Source: Amoebophrya sp. A120
Lineage: Eukaryota > Sar > Dinophyceae > Syndiniales > Amoebophryaceae
Direction of reading: 5' to 3'
Assembly (NCBI GenBank): GCA_905178155.1
Contig: CAJINV010000003.1
Span: 2,251,065-2,315,064 of the forward strand
Length of the DNA: 64,000 nucleotides
In this document: in pieces, positions 1 through 9,457 of the stretch
How the letters are laid out: the number at the start of each line of letters is the position of its first letter
Numbering within the stretch: the first letter of the stretch is position 1
Notes under the pieces: generated by a model
Database searches by the model: none
Seen by the model: the letters and a program-made list of their open reading frames with translations, nothing else
What the model was told of the DNA's origin: nothing
Position numbers and translations under genes: made by a program

Positions 1-2133
1 CGCGGGGGCTCCAAGCGAACGCTTGGAAGAGTTGTTTTCCAAACGACGCCGAACGACATCATCGACATCGCGGCAGAAAGCCGCATGCATCCCATCCATT
101 GGATGGGTCAGTCGGACGCAAAGCAGGAGCGCTGCAAACGCCAGCTCCACTCTGCCAGACGACAGCAGATGAAAGATATTTTTCTCGAACTGGACGCTGC
201 CAAGAGGATCCTGATCCAACAAAACGCGCTCCACCAGCGAAAACAACTGATGGACGCTCGATCCGGTCGTGCGCTGAAACAAATTCGATGCCGTCAACGC
301 CAAAACCGGCCGCAGCGCGTTTCGTACTCCGTTTTCGTTCTGTGCGAGCGCGCTGGTGCCCGGGCCTGGTACGCCACCGTCAACGCGTGATGAAATCGAG
401 GCGGACAGCACCATCCACACCAGCGCTTCATCCAAAAGGGCTATGGTTGCTTCGTCGGAGCACGTGGAACTCGAACCTCCTCCGGTACCACCAAACAACC
501 CAGATGGTGTTATGGCCGTGGGTGACGATACTGAAATCGCTACTCCGAAAGTTTCGGCCAAGCGCTCACTGAGTCGGTGCTCTTCTAGGTCAAACGAGCT
601 GCTGTGACCGTACTGCACGGCAACGGGTTGAGGCGCCGCGCCTCCACCGGCGATCGCGTTATCAACGAGCACGCTGTTCGCTGCCGTCAGCTTGCGGCAC
701 TCGCGCAGGCACCGCCGCTGGGCCTGCCTCGCGACAGTCACCAGGGGGAAGGCTGGATCACCGTTCGGGGTCGAGAGGGCCGGCCACTCGAGTACGCGAT
801 ACCCCACCAGCTTGTCCAGGGAGTCGACCTCTTCCAGCAGCTTCGCAGATAGACCGCCCTGCACACCCTCGCCGTGCTCCATCGTGCTGCACAGTTCAGC
901 AAGCGCAAGATCGGAAAGCCGGAATGCTGTAGTCCCATTTCCGGCGCTCTCTTGCGGATCGCCACCGATGGCGCGGCCCTGCTGTTGCTCACCGTCAAAA
1001 AGCCCGGACAGCGCCAGGTCCCGCAAGAGGTGCAGCTTCGCAAGTTCGAGAACAACGAGAACACAGGAACTAATGAAAGGGTTTTCACTACCGTCTCTGT
1101 CTTTCTGAGAATTTTGATGTTCACTCCCTGAAAGTCCCAAGATCCACTGGTTCCACCCGCGCAATGCCTCCCGATGCTTTGCCCAGACGTCCTCCAGCAC
1201 CTTCTCTGTTCGCACGCTCGCGATGGGTCTCACCGGCTCACTAGCACTCTTCACTGAGGCTTGCATGCCGGATCTGCGCTGCGATCCATTTGCCATTGAT
1301 GTCGAGTCCTCTTCGTGATCCCCGCCACGACCGTCCGCTCCGTCGGATCCGGGTAACAGCGCTGCGTCCGTATCCAGGCGAGCGAGCATTTCGCGAAACC
1401 TTGCTTCCATAGCCTGCTCGTAGGATAAATTTTTCTCGTCATCGCTAACACCTCCTGTTCGCGACGATTGCAGCCTCAAGCCGGCGAGATACGCATCCGC
1501 ACGTGCCCGCGCGCTCGTGATGAGGTCCACCGCCGACTGTTCTACTTGTTCCGTTGCCGCTCTAGATCTCGACGGTTCCGTGTCGGCTTCGTCCGCAGTC
1601 GTGTCCCCTCCTAATCCCTCTTCCGTGAGCATCGTGGCGAACAGGCGCGCGATTGCGTCTTGTTGCGCAGCACCCTTGTTCCGAAGGAAGGCCACCAGCG
1701 CCGCTTCGGCCGTAACAGGGCCGCGGTTCTGCGCCGCCGCGCGCTCCTGCTCTGCTTTTGCGGCCTTCTCGGTTTGAAGCCGCGAGCGAGACGCTCGAGC
1801 GGTGTGCGCATCGGGATCGGCCTTGAACTCCGTAATCCACTTCTGCTTCTGCCGCTCCCACGACTCGGCCCGGCGCTTTGCGTCGGCCAGTTCGCGCTCA
1901 GCTGCCGTAGACTGTGCATTTGCCGCCGCGTCACGCTCGACCGCCAACGCGTCGAACAAAGCCCATCCACTCAATTCCTCCGAGTTTGCTTCGCCCGACG
2001 AGGGCCCGCAGGAGCAGGGCAAGCATTGCGCCAGCAGACCCAGAAAGCCTCCTGGCTGCTGGGACTCATTTCGTTCGTTGAGTTCTTGTGTGGAACGTCC
2101 TTGTTGCGAGGAGGTTTCTACTTGGTGTTGCAT
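1..2133 (-). CDS. Hypothetical coiled-coil protein, partial (3' end off the left edge)
   Basis: An uninterrupted minus-strand frame runs from an ATG at 2133 (MQHQVETSSQQ...) to base 1 without a stop, giving 711 codons. An in-frame stop lies a short way upstream, which supports this start. The N-terminal third (about residues 50-150) is rich in A, E, K, R and Q with heptad character and is probably coiled coil. The middle is acidic and low-complexity. The last 150 visible residues are more hydrophobic and helical (FHLLSSGRVELAFAALLLC). That last part faintly recalls the segment between AAA5 and AAA6 of dynein heavy chains, but no AAA motif is visible, so this is only a hint. Codon use and GC content match the neighbouring genes. 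Function unknown. Confidence 0.6.
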   Translation of the reverse strand, partial: MQHQVETSSQQGRSTQELNERNESQQPGGFLGLLAQCLPCSCGPSSGEANSEELSGWALFDALAVERDAAANAQSTAAERELADAKRRAESWERQKQKWITEFKADPDAHTARASRSRLQTEKAAKAEQERAAAQNRGPVTAEAALVAFLRNKGAAQQDAIARLFATMLTEEGLGGDTTADEADTEPSRSRAATEQVEQSAVDLITSARARADAYLAGLRLQSSRTGGVSDDEKNLSYEQAMEARFREMLARLDTDAALLPGSDGADGRGGDHEEDSTSMANGSQRRSGMQASVKSASEPVRPIASVRTEKVLEDVWAKHREALRGWNQWILGLSGSEHQNSQKDRDGSENPFISSCVLVVLELAKLHLLRDLALSGLFDGEQQQGRAIGGDPQESAGNGTTAFRLSDLALAELCSTMEHGEGVQGGLSAKLLEEVDSLDKLVGYRVLEWPALSTPNGDPAFPLVTVARQAQRRCLRECRKLTAANSVLVDNAIAGGGAAPQPVAVQYGHSSSFDLEEHRLSERLAETFGVAISVSSPTAITPSGLFGGTGGGSSSTCSDEATIALLDEALVWMVLSASISSRVDGGVPGPGTSALAQNENGVRNALRPVLALTASNLFQRTTGSSVHQLFSLVERVLLDQDPLGSVQFEKNIFHLLSSGRVELAFAALLLCVRLTHPMDGMHAAFCRDVDDVVRRRLENNSSKRSLGAPA

Positions 2134-2782
2134 GATAATCAAAGAACAGATTCCGTCCTTGCAAACGCAAAGCTACAACCAGTCAATGAGTATGGAAAAC
2201 ATGTTGTCACGAAGTTCAGGAAACTAAGTGGCCGACATGCTTGCGACGGACTCGTAGGCCCCCCTTGAAAAGAATCGTAGTAGGTACCAGCAGGTACCGA
2301 AATCTACAAGAATACATAAGTAGTATTCCGATCATTGATTGTGCCTTCAATGGGGAACTGAATGCGAAGAGGCAGCTGAAAATACCCTCGTTTCGTGAAT
2401 GAGTCTTGTCAGTGACTCCACATTTGCCAGCGTTGTGTCGCCTTTTGAAGAAAAAAAAAACAAAAAACACCAGTATATTCACCCCGTGCTTCAAGGCAAC
2501 AGCAGATCAAGCTGAGCGCTTCTGTTTCCGCTTCATGGGCGAGCTCTGCGTCCATTTGCAATTCATAGTTGTTGTGCAAAAAAACCGGAATAAACCGATG
2601 CTCGTAGCAATCAAAAAAATCCAAGGACAAACTATTACGTGCAGGAAGGATTTCGCTTTTGTAGATGAGAATAGGGAGGGGAAGTATTTACTTCAACCAT
2701 ACTTCTGGAGTTGCATCACTGCCGCAGTTGCACCGAGCAAGCCAAGCACATGTAATAAGTGCTTCTAGTGATCGACCTGCTC
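2134..2782. other. Intergenic spacer
   Basis: This AT-richer spacer separates the partial gene from the RING gene. It contains A/T tracts, including a run of A near 2450, and only short ORFs without coding-like composition. I see no RNA gene or repeat in it. Confidence 0.5.
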
Positions 2783-3547
2783 TCAAGCGTAAAATATTCG
2801 CACTCTCGGTCCGGTGGTGCGGCACATGGGACACTGGGGGCCTTGGACATCACCGCACGCGCCGCAGGCAACCAGGTGGCGACACTTTGTCCACAAAACC
2901 GTTGGCGCCTCGCTCCAGCAAATCGCGCAGGTCGGTACTTCATTCTCGGCATTCGTTTTCGTTCGCTCTTCTCCACCACTGCTTTCCTTGCACTGGTGTT
3001 TTTGCGTTTCGCCGAAGCTCCGGGCCATACTCGCCAGTGCGTCTTCTGTCTGCTCCAAATCACGTATTTTGAGCTTGCTCGCTTCCAGTTCCCGTTCCAG
3101 CGCTTTCAGCCGCATGGCACTCACTTTGTCGACCGGACCGGGTGGCGGAGCGACAGACATCTCCTGCAGTTCGCCGAAAGCGGCCGTCAGCTGCTCTGGC
3201 ACTCCAGGTACTGCAAGCGCCTGCTGGATACTTTGGCACATATCCTTGCACTTCTTCATCTGAAAATTGTTGTACGGCGTTACGACGAGCAGGGTGATGG
3301 CGAGCCCGAAAGCCGACCACGGTTGCTCTGCTGCAAAAGTCGTCCACTCTGTAAACAAAGTGGACACTTCCGGTGCAACATGGCTCTCCACGAGGGATCC
3401 GATCGACGGCGCCAAGAATTCGTAGAGCTTCTTTGCAGTAAACATGGCCACCAGGATAAGCACCATACCGGTATCTGCAAAATGGTGGTCCAGCAAATAC
3501 TCCCAGAGCTTCCGCGCGCGCTCCAGGAACGGACGCCAGCAAAACAT
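2783..3547 (-). CDS. Membrane-anchored C-terminal RING-finger protein, probable E3 ubiquitin ligase
   Basis: The protein has 254 residues from the ATG at 3547; the frame stays open a few codons upstream without another ATG. Two hydrophobic segments (about residues 26-44 and 80-95) suggest membrane anchoring. A Lys/Glu-rich helix at about 130-170 is a likely coiled coil. The C-terminus (207-242) is a C3HC4 RING: CAIC, then KC-x-H, two spaced Cys, and CPMC. A RING at the extreme C-terminus behind membrane helices is typical of organelle-anchored E3 ligases, which transfer ubiquitin from an E2 to nearby substrates. The RING call is from visible metal ligands; the ligase role and membrane are inferred. 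It is a single exon with its own spacers. Confidence 0.8.
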   Translation of the reverse strand: MFCWRPFLERARKLWEYLLDHHFADTGMVLILVAMFTAKKLYEFLAPSIGSLVESHVAPEVSTLFTEWTTFAAEQPWSAFGLAITLLVVTPYNNFQMKKCKDMCQSIQQALAVPGVPEQLTAAFGELQEMSVAPPPGPVDKVSAMRLKALERELEASKLKIRDLEQTEDALASMARSFGETQKHQCKESSGGEERTKTNAENEVPTCAICWSEAPTVLWTKCRHLVACGACGDVQGPQCPMCRTTGPRVRIFYA

Positions 3548-5088
3548 TTTTACTGAAATAACAATCGTCAATCGGAAGATCGCTACGATATCATATCAGA
3601 TCAGTCCGTACTGCATCAGAAAAGCTTTATTGCGAAGGCTTGCAGTTTGGTCAAAGAGCAACAAGAATAGCCTCTTCTCCTTCTCAAAAAAAACAGATAT
3701 CGACAAATTCTCAAAGCAAGCTCCATCGGACCTCGAATCAGCTCTTCCTTCGCAAACCTAGCCTTGCACTACGCTTACCAAATATAGCCGCCGGGGCGGA
3801 GGTAGTGAGGTCGTGGGCGTTTTTTTGCCGGCCGTCGCCTTGGCCGCGGCTTTGATTTTTCCGGGCCCGCCATACCGTGGGGCCTAACGTCGCGAATTTT
3901 GATAAATTTTCGAAATTCCTTTCCGTAAGCCAGCCCCCATGCTATGAGGCCGATCCGGGCGCCACGGGGGGCGCCCAAAAAGCGAGGGAAAATCGGGCCC
4001 ATAGCATGCGGATTGGCTTTGCGCGTCTGGCGCGCTTTTTCTTTTTTCCGTTTTTATATTTCTCGCCAGCGCCTTTTGCAAAGCTTCCCAGGCTCTGAAA
4101 CCGGCGAAAAGGCGGCCGCTTTCGCGGCCGCCCAAGATGCTCCGAAATCGCGGCCGTGCCATGCTGTTTCGCTGTTCTGATTTTGGGCGCGTTTTTTGCG
4201 CGCCCCTTTTTGGGCGTCCCAAATCGCCAGAAACCAAGGCGGCGGGCGCCTCAGAAGGGCGCCCCTTTTGCTGGCTTCTCTGCGTCGTTTTACCCAGCGG
4301 CGATCGATAGAATCCGCTGGCGATTCGGTGCCGACACAGCCAAAGCCGCTTGATAATTGAAATTTTTTTTTGTCAAAAAACACTTCCGCCCGCTTGCAAA
4401 ATGGCGGCCGTTTTCTGGCTGGGTGGCAAAAAAACTCCCCGGTTAGAACCGTTCGGTGACCTCACTACATACAAGAACTTATCTTGGGGCGGCCATTGCG
4501 CGCTCGACTTCCTCATCGCAATAACAAATCGTGGAAGAATAATATATTCAAAGCCGTATGTGAACAACATACCTGGCAAACGCTTGGTGTAAGTCAGGGG
4601 CGTGTCTAATACCGGAATATCGCAATCGAATCAACACGTACATATCTCAGGTTTGTGATTTTGTTGTCATGATTAGGATTAGTCTACAAAACAAATTCAT
4701 AATTCAATTCTGTTTTTAGCTTTACAAGGCAATCGGGTCGAATATCGATAGGCCGCGGTCACGGTTCTGGTTTACTTAGGCTAGTGCTGCACGCCCGTAG
4801 CAATGATCAGTGCATGCTTTTCAAGAAGCGAAAGAAACAAGTAAGATTTTTCATTGAACTTAAAGTTTGTTCCATACTGTGCAAAAATTACAAGGCAACT
4901 GTAGCAGGAGTTGAAGATTCCTGAAACGGAATCGGAATTTCAATTTTTCTTGACGAAACAAGAATAAAGTGTTGCTGTTTATTCATCATCTTGCTCTTGG
5001 TAGTGAAATTTAGAAAACGCTTCTTCACTCCTCGATAAATTTACAACATTTAGACAGAGCAACGTCGTTGGTTTTCTGGCGAAAGCTC
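3548..5088. other. Intergenic spacer containing a GC-rich island
   Basis: A 1.5-kb spacer. Its left part (3548-3780) and right part (4520-5088) are AT-rich with no recognisable gene. The centre (about 3785-4500) is a GC-rich, hairpin-forming island listed separately. Confidence 0.5.
3785..4500. repeat. GC-rich island with nested inverted repeats, possible unclassified mobile element
   Basis: Composition jumps to strongly GC-rich between AT-rich flanks. An imperfect palindrome spans about 3930-4021: CATGCTATG and a GGGCGCC block on the left are mirrored by GGCGCCC and CATAGCATG on the right. Further short palindromes include GCGGCCGC near 4113 and paired GGGCG/CGCCC tracts at 4185-4225. The ends share GTAGTGAGGTC in opposite orientation (about 3800 and 4460), which could be the remnant of terminal inverted repeats. 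I could not find a clean target duplication. ORFs here are low-complexity and probably not coding. Confidence 0.35.
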
Positions 5089-7044
5089 TCAGTCGGCACC
5101 ACCCCCGTCGTCGGCACCACCCACATCGTCGGCACCACCCACGTCGTCGGCTGCGGCACTGTCCCTGGACGAGGCTGCGGCTGCTCCAGCGAAATCACCA
5201 TTCGTGTAGTCTGCTGCCGATTCGACGTTCGGAGTGGCGGTGGTGTTGAGGGTCTGCTTGTAGTCGCTGAACGCAGTCTGGTTGTAGTTGCTGAGCGCTC
5301 CCACAATGATCACTGCAAGGGCCTCCACCTCCGCGTCCGTCTTCCTGGGGACACTGGTGTAGGTCGACTTGCGGGGAGTTTCCCCTGCCGCTCGGGCTTG
5401 GTTTACGAACTGCAGGCGCTCGTCACTGCTCTTCAGCGACAGGTCCATGTCCTCCTGTGACAGCTGCGTCTTGACAGCAAAGCACTGGTAGATCAAACAC
5501 CCCCGCGACCGCATTTCGAAGTGGTGCGCGCAGGCCTCGGAACGCGTCACGTCCAAAGATTCGAACCGGGCGTCGTGCGCGATGGCAAGCGAATCGGCCG
5601 CCTTGTCACTGGTGCCATAGAGGAGCTCGTTCTCCAGATTCTGGCTGTTCACAAAAAACTTCGAGTAGCTGCTACTCGCCGCATGACACGAGTGGCGCAA
5701 CGTGCTTTCGTGCGATTCGTCTTCGCTCGTGTCAATCCGGGACCAAGTCAGGACGGAAAACCGCACTTTCCTGCTCCAATCAAGATCGGTCTCCGCGAGG
5801 TTGTCGAAGGAAACGGCGGGAATCATGGAGCCATCAGCACGCGTGTGGTGGGTCGGCGACGCGATGGTTGGGACAAACGTCACGTAATAGTCCCGCCATC
5901 CGGAACGCACAACCCGGGCGAACACGTCGTTAGCGTGCCACCGGCGCTGGAGCTCCAGGCGGAACACTTTGCCGACGTCCGCGGCGTAGGGCGGCAGTTT
6001 TCCGCCCTCGTAGTGTGCTGCACTAGCCAGTGGCAAAATTTCGCAGTTGAGCCGCCACGTGCGGAAGCCGCCGTCGTTTGCGCCGCGACCAGTAGAAATC
6101 TGAAAACCGCTACAGGCCGCCACGGGATTTCGCTGGTCGCCGTCTTGCCCGACGAGAATTACATCTTTGGACGGAATGTTGACAGCATCGGGGACGCCTT
6201 CGTTCCCCTCTTTCCAGCCGGCCGTTTCGTTCGCAGTGATGCCGAGCCGTGCTTGGGGACCTTGTAGAGTGGAGAAAGTCTGGAGCGTGATGTCGCCAAG
6301 AGGAAGCAGGGCGAGGTAAATGTGTTTCCGGAGCAGCGCGTGTGGTAGCCACGAGTCATGCGCGGCCGCAGGAGGAACGCCCTCGATGACCTGCCCAATG
6401 CGATCGCTGTACAGCAGTGACGAAACGAAGGACGTCCGAAAAGCCTCCCCCAGGGTCACCGAGAGGAAACCGAGGAAAAACAGAACGATGAGCCCCATCA
6501 CAACGGGACCCATTACCGATGCGCCGGCGAGGAAATGAAGAAAAGGCACAGCTGCAAGACCACCGATCCCTTGGTACAGCATCATCCAGAAGCTCGTGAC
6601 CAAAGCCGTAATCATCGCCCCGAAGCCAGCACGAAGTGTGGCCCGGCCCTGCACCAGGCCTTCGAGGACATACAAATCGTGGTTCGACATCGATCTGATG
6701 ATGGCCATTGCGGTTGCGTTCCTGGCACTGGCATTGTAGGCATCGCTCGCGATTTTCCCCCGGATGCCCTTGCGAGCGGGCGCCAGCGCAAGAAACGACG
6801 CGGCGTCGGAGGTGGACCCAGCAGCATCCTGCGGCAGAAACTCCGCTACCGCAGTCGCACCGTCCTCGTCCGAAAATTCCTCGGCATCAAACTCCTGCTG
6901 CCCAAATGCTCCTAGGTTCCCGTCGGCATCTAGGCGAACAACTTCTCGAGCTGCGACTGGAGTGATGTCAACGTGCACGAGCATCATCGCTGACGCGGCC
7001 AACGCATGTCGGAAGCGCACAGGTATCGAAGCCCGTGCCGCCAT
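5089..7044 (-). CDS. Secreted or membrane protein of unknown function
   Basis: The start chosen is the ATG at 7044 (MAARASIPVRFRH...); the frame is open further upstream but without an ATG. The 651-residue product begins with a probable signal sequence (residues 1-31, AASAMMLVHVDITPVAA). An acidic stretch follows. Two or three membrane segments lie at about 138-200 (for example VVMGLIVLFFLGFLSVTLG). A long predicted soluble region of about 420 residues comes next. The C-terminus is a low-complexity Ala/Gly/Asp tail ending in VGGADD-type repeats; the matching DNA at 5095-5150 is an 18-bp direct repeat. The soluble part has scattered Cys but no domain I recognise. Single exon. Confidence 0.7.
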   Translation of the reverse strand: MAARASIPVRFRHALAASAMMLVHVDITPVAAREVVRLDADGNLGAFGQQEFDAEEFSDEDGATAVAEFLPQDAAGSTSDAASFLALAPARKGIRGKIASDAYNASARNATAMAIIRSMSNHDLYVLEGLVQGRATLRAGFGAMITALVTSFWMMLYQGIGGLAAVPFLHFLAGASVMGPVVMGLIVLFFLGFLSVTLGEAFRTSFVSSLLYSDRIGQVIEGVPPAAAHDSWLPHALLRKHIYLALLPLGDITLQTFSTLQGPQARLGITANETAGWKEGNEGVPDAVNIPSKDVILVGQDGDQRNPVAACSGFQISTGRGANDGGFRTWRLNCEILPLASAAHYEGGKLPPYAADVGKVFRLELQRRWHANDVFARVVRSGWRDYYVTFVPTIASPTHHTRADGSMIPAVSFDNLAETDLDWSRKVRFSVLTWSRIDTSEDESHESTLRHSCHAASSSYSKFFVNSQNLENELLYGTSDKAADSLAIAHDARFESLDVTRSEACAHHFEMRSRGCLIYQCFAVKTQLSQEDMDLSLKSSDERLQFVNQARAAGETPRKSTYTSVPRKTDAEVEALAVIIVGALSNYNQTAFSDYKQTLNTTATPNVESAADYTNGDFAGAAAASSRDSAAADDVGGADDVGGADDGGGAD

Positions 7045-7679
7045 TTTTGATTTTGTGTTCTGCTTCTGCTCCGTCCTTAGTGCAACACAGAACGGCAAAA
7101 AGAAACGTCGCAATGATGCTGCTAGTGGTATTCCTTGTGTACCTCCTAGGGTGGTACCTTATCTATCAATATCATAGAGCGGGAAACAATATACTCTTTC
7201 GAATGGCAGTCAAGAACATAAGCTACGTGCTGAGACGCTCAACTTTTTTTTCAAAAGATACCGAGCCAACACTTTGCGACGAGCGTCTAGACGCTACAAT
7301 GACGCAACCCCCGAGCCCGACAAAGACACAGCAGCTCCATCTTAGATTCCACGAATATCACGATGTAGAGACAATCCAGAGAACGACCCCTTCTGATACG
7401 AATGCATGTACGAACTTTCATCATGAATATGCGTTTAATTTCACCCAACGTCAACTTTCTAAGTTTGATACTTCTGATATCGACACTGCCGGTTTGTCAG
7501 TTTCTCGCGACGTTTGTGAAGAGGAGAACAAGCTCTTTGTCTGGCTGATACAGCAAGCGCCATGACACGCTGCATTGGAGCGATCCATTAATCCTTGTAG
7601 TGGGTATTCTTCTTCAACAAGAACGTAAACGATAATTGTCCTTGTTGCAGCATTCATTTTTTCTCTACAACATTTTCTT
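7045..7679. other. Intergenic spacer
   Basis: AT-richer spacer between the membrane-protein and thiolase-like genes. A plus-strand ORF at 7035-7565 is open, but its composition matches spacer DNA and it has no recognisable motif. No repeat or RNA gene seen. Confidence 0.45.
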
Positions 7680-9095
7680 TCATCTAACACCCAATATGGC
7701 AACTGCAGAGGCAGAGAAGATCCCGCCATTTCCGTACACCAAGGCTCGACGGCAATTCCTCACTGAGCTCGCTGGTACACCAGAACTTGTGGTGGCCATA
7801 GCTGCCTGCCGGAGGTGGCGGACGGCCTCCACCACATTGAACGCTGCCGGCACTTCCCACGGTGCACCGAACGCCAGCAGCCCCCCGTGCGTGTTGATGG
7901 GAAACTTCTCCAAAAACCGGCGGTACGCAGCGGGGTCGATGTCTGCAAGTGAACGCCCCTCGCCGTGTAGTTGAGGCAGCGAGTGGTGCTCAGCGGAGAA
8001 GAGAACCGGTGCAAACTCGTCGTGCAGCCCCTGCAGAAGGTCGCCCGCTTTGCCGGCGGGGGCCACTCCCGCGGCTTCCAAGGCCTTCAGGAAGCAGACC
8101 GGAAAGCAGTCGTACAAGCCGAAGAAGTCGATGTCTTCCGGTGCGAGACACGCCTCCTCGTACGCAAACCTGCAGGCCGCTTCCCCGCTGGAAAAGTGCG
8201 CGCCGGTGACCTCCTCTAGTGGTGGCGGATAGAGCGGGCCGGAGGCTTCCGCACCGCCGAGCACCACCGGCAACTTGGACAGCCACGACTCGTCGTACGC
8301 TCCGTCCCGCTCTTGCAAGCGTCGGAGCAAAAACCGGTTGCTGGCAAGAACGATCGCCGCCGCGCCGTCCGCTCGCCGCGCGCACTCGAGCAAGGAGATG
8401 TTCTCCGTCACCGGTTCGGCTTCCCGCACCTGCGCCAACGACAGCGGCTTTTTCGTCAGCGGCGTGTAAGAACTACTCGAAGAACTTCTGTCCGCTGTGG
8501 CGGCGAAGGAGCTGCTGTGCCAAGACTCCAGCACGGGCACGAGCCGGAGCTGGTCGCGGGTGCAGTGGCCTTGGTTGAGGAGGTGCGAAGTGTACCTATC
8601 ATACCCGTGAGGAATCACCGGACTGGGCATCGGGTGCTCCAAGTTCTGGCAGCTCGCGTCCGCGCGCCTCAGAAACTCCGCCGAAGATAAAGACCCCACG
8701 CAGTCGCCCGCCACGACGGCGACCACCTCGCAATTTTCGCACTCGATCATTTGCGCCGCTTCGAGGAGCGCGGACACCGGCCCGGCGCCCCCGGTGTCGA
8801 TCGTCCGTACGCGGAGGGGTTTCTCCGCGGGAAACAAGCCCAAACACGTCGCCTGATAGTGGGCTTCCATGAAGTGCGGGTCGGTCAGCGAGGGCACGGC
8901 GACCAGTCCGTCCAGATCGGACAACCGCAGCAACCCCTTGGTGTCCGTGACCAGCGCGTCCTGCAGAACCGACTGGATCAGGTGCTTCGGTTTCGTCACC
9001 GAGCCGCTATTTCCGGCCCCGCCGCCCTTCCGCACCAGTCCGCGCGCGCCGGTGATGCACACCTTGCGCGGTAGACCCGAGAGCACGTGCGCCAT
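7680..9095 (-). CDS. Thiolase-fold protein (SCP2-thiolase / acetyl-CoA acetyltransferase-like), probably lacking thiolase catalysis
   Basis: 471 residues from the ATG at 9095, single exon. The order of motifs fits the thiolase superfamily: an N-terminal GARG region, a TGGAGPVSALLEAAQMI helix where thiolases carry the nucleophilic Cys, FFGLYDCFPVCFLKALEAAG in the C-terminal half, and a glycine-rich NTHGGLLAFGAP loop near the end. YDCFP-type motifs are typical of the bacterial-style thiolase-like branch related to SCP2 thiolase. The nucleophilic Cys position reads DTGGAG, and the usual His of the GHP motif is Ala (GAP). Known family members without these residues act as lipid-transfer proteins or as aldolases with a partner protein. 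The fold call is fairly safe; substrate and reaction are unknown. Bacterial-like character raises the possibility of old gene transfer. Confidence 0.75.
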   Translation of the reverse strand: MAHVLSGLPRKVCITGARGLVRKGGGAGNSGSVTKPKHLIQSVLQDALVTDTKGLLRLSDLDGLVAVPSLTDPHFMEAHYQATCLGLFPAEKPLRVRTIDTGGAGPVSALLEAAQMIECENCEVVAVVAGDCVGSLSSAEFLRRADASCQNLEHPMPSPVIPHGYDRYTSHLLNQGHCTRDQLRLVPVLESWHSSSFAATADRSSSSSSYTPLTKKPLSLAQVREAEPVTENISLLECARRADGAAAIVLASNRFLLRRLQERDGAYDESWLSKLPVVLGGAEASGPLYPPPLEEVTGAHFSSGEAACRFAYEEACLAPEDIDFFGLYDCFPVCFLKALEAAGVAPAGKAGDLLQGLHDEFAPVLFSAEHHSLPQLHGEGRSLADIDPAAYRRFLEKFPINTHGGLLAFGAPWEVPAAFNVVEAVRHLRQAAMATTSSGVPASSVRNCRRALVYGNGGIFSASAVAILGVR

Positions 9096-9457
9096 GTTCT
9101 TCTTGATGATGATGTTCTTGTTGCGTTTTTAGATATGTCGTGTCCTTGAAGATGCAGCAGGAGCTCACGGTCCCTCTACTTCGATCGATGGGATGAAATG
9201 TTGATCGATCACCGTGCGAATGAGAAGCTCACGCTGTTTCTCCTTGTTCTCAGTCCTCCAAACAGCAACTACTACCCCGAGAAACTTTTCCTCACACACT
9301 GGGAGCTCAAGGAAGTTATCGTTGGCGAACACCAAGCGGGACTCCGAGATGGGTCCCGGCAGAACGCGAAGGCCGGCAGATTCTCTTGTGGTTTTTGATG
9401 TAAGTAGTTTGAGCTACTTTTGCTACTTTTATCGGCGGCAATGGAACATCAAACATT
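9096..9457. other. Intergenic spacer
   Basis: About 360 bp between the stop of the GTPase gene and the thiolase-like start. It would hold the thiolase-like gene's 5' region and the GTPase gene's 3' region. No distinct signal seen. Confidence 0.45.

Noticed and set aside
3884-4383. ORFs across the GC-rich island on both strands
   Set aside because: All six frames are long because stops are rare in GC-rich palindromic DNA; the products are Arg/Ala/Pro low-complexity.
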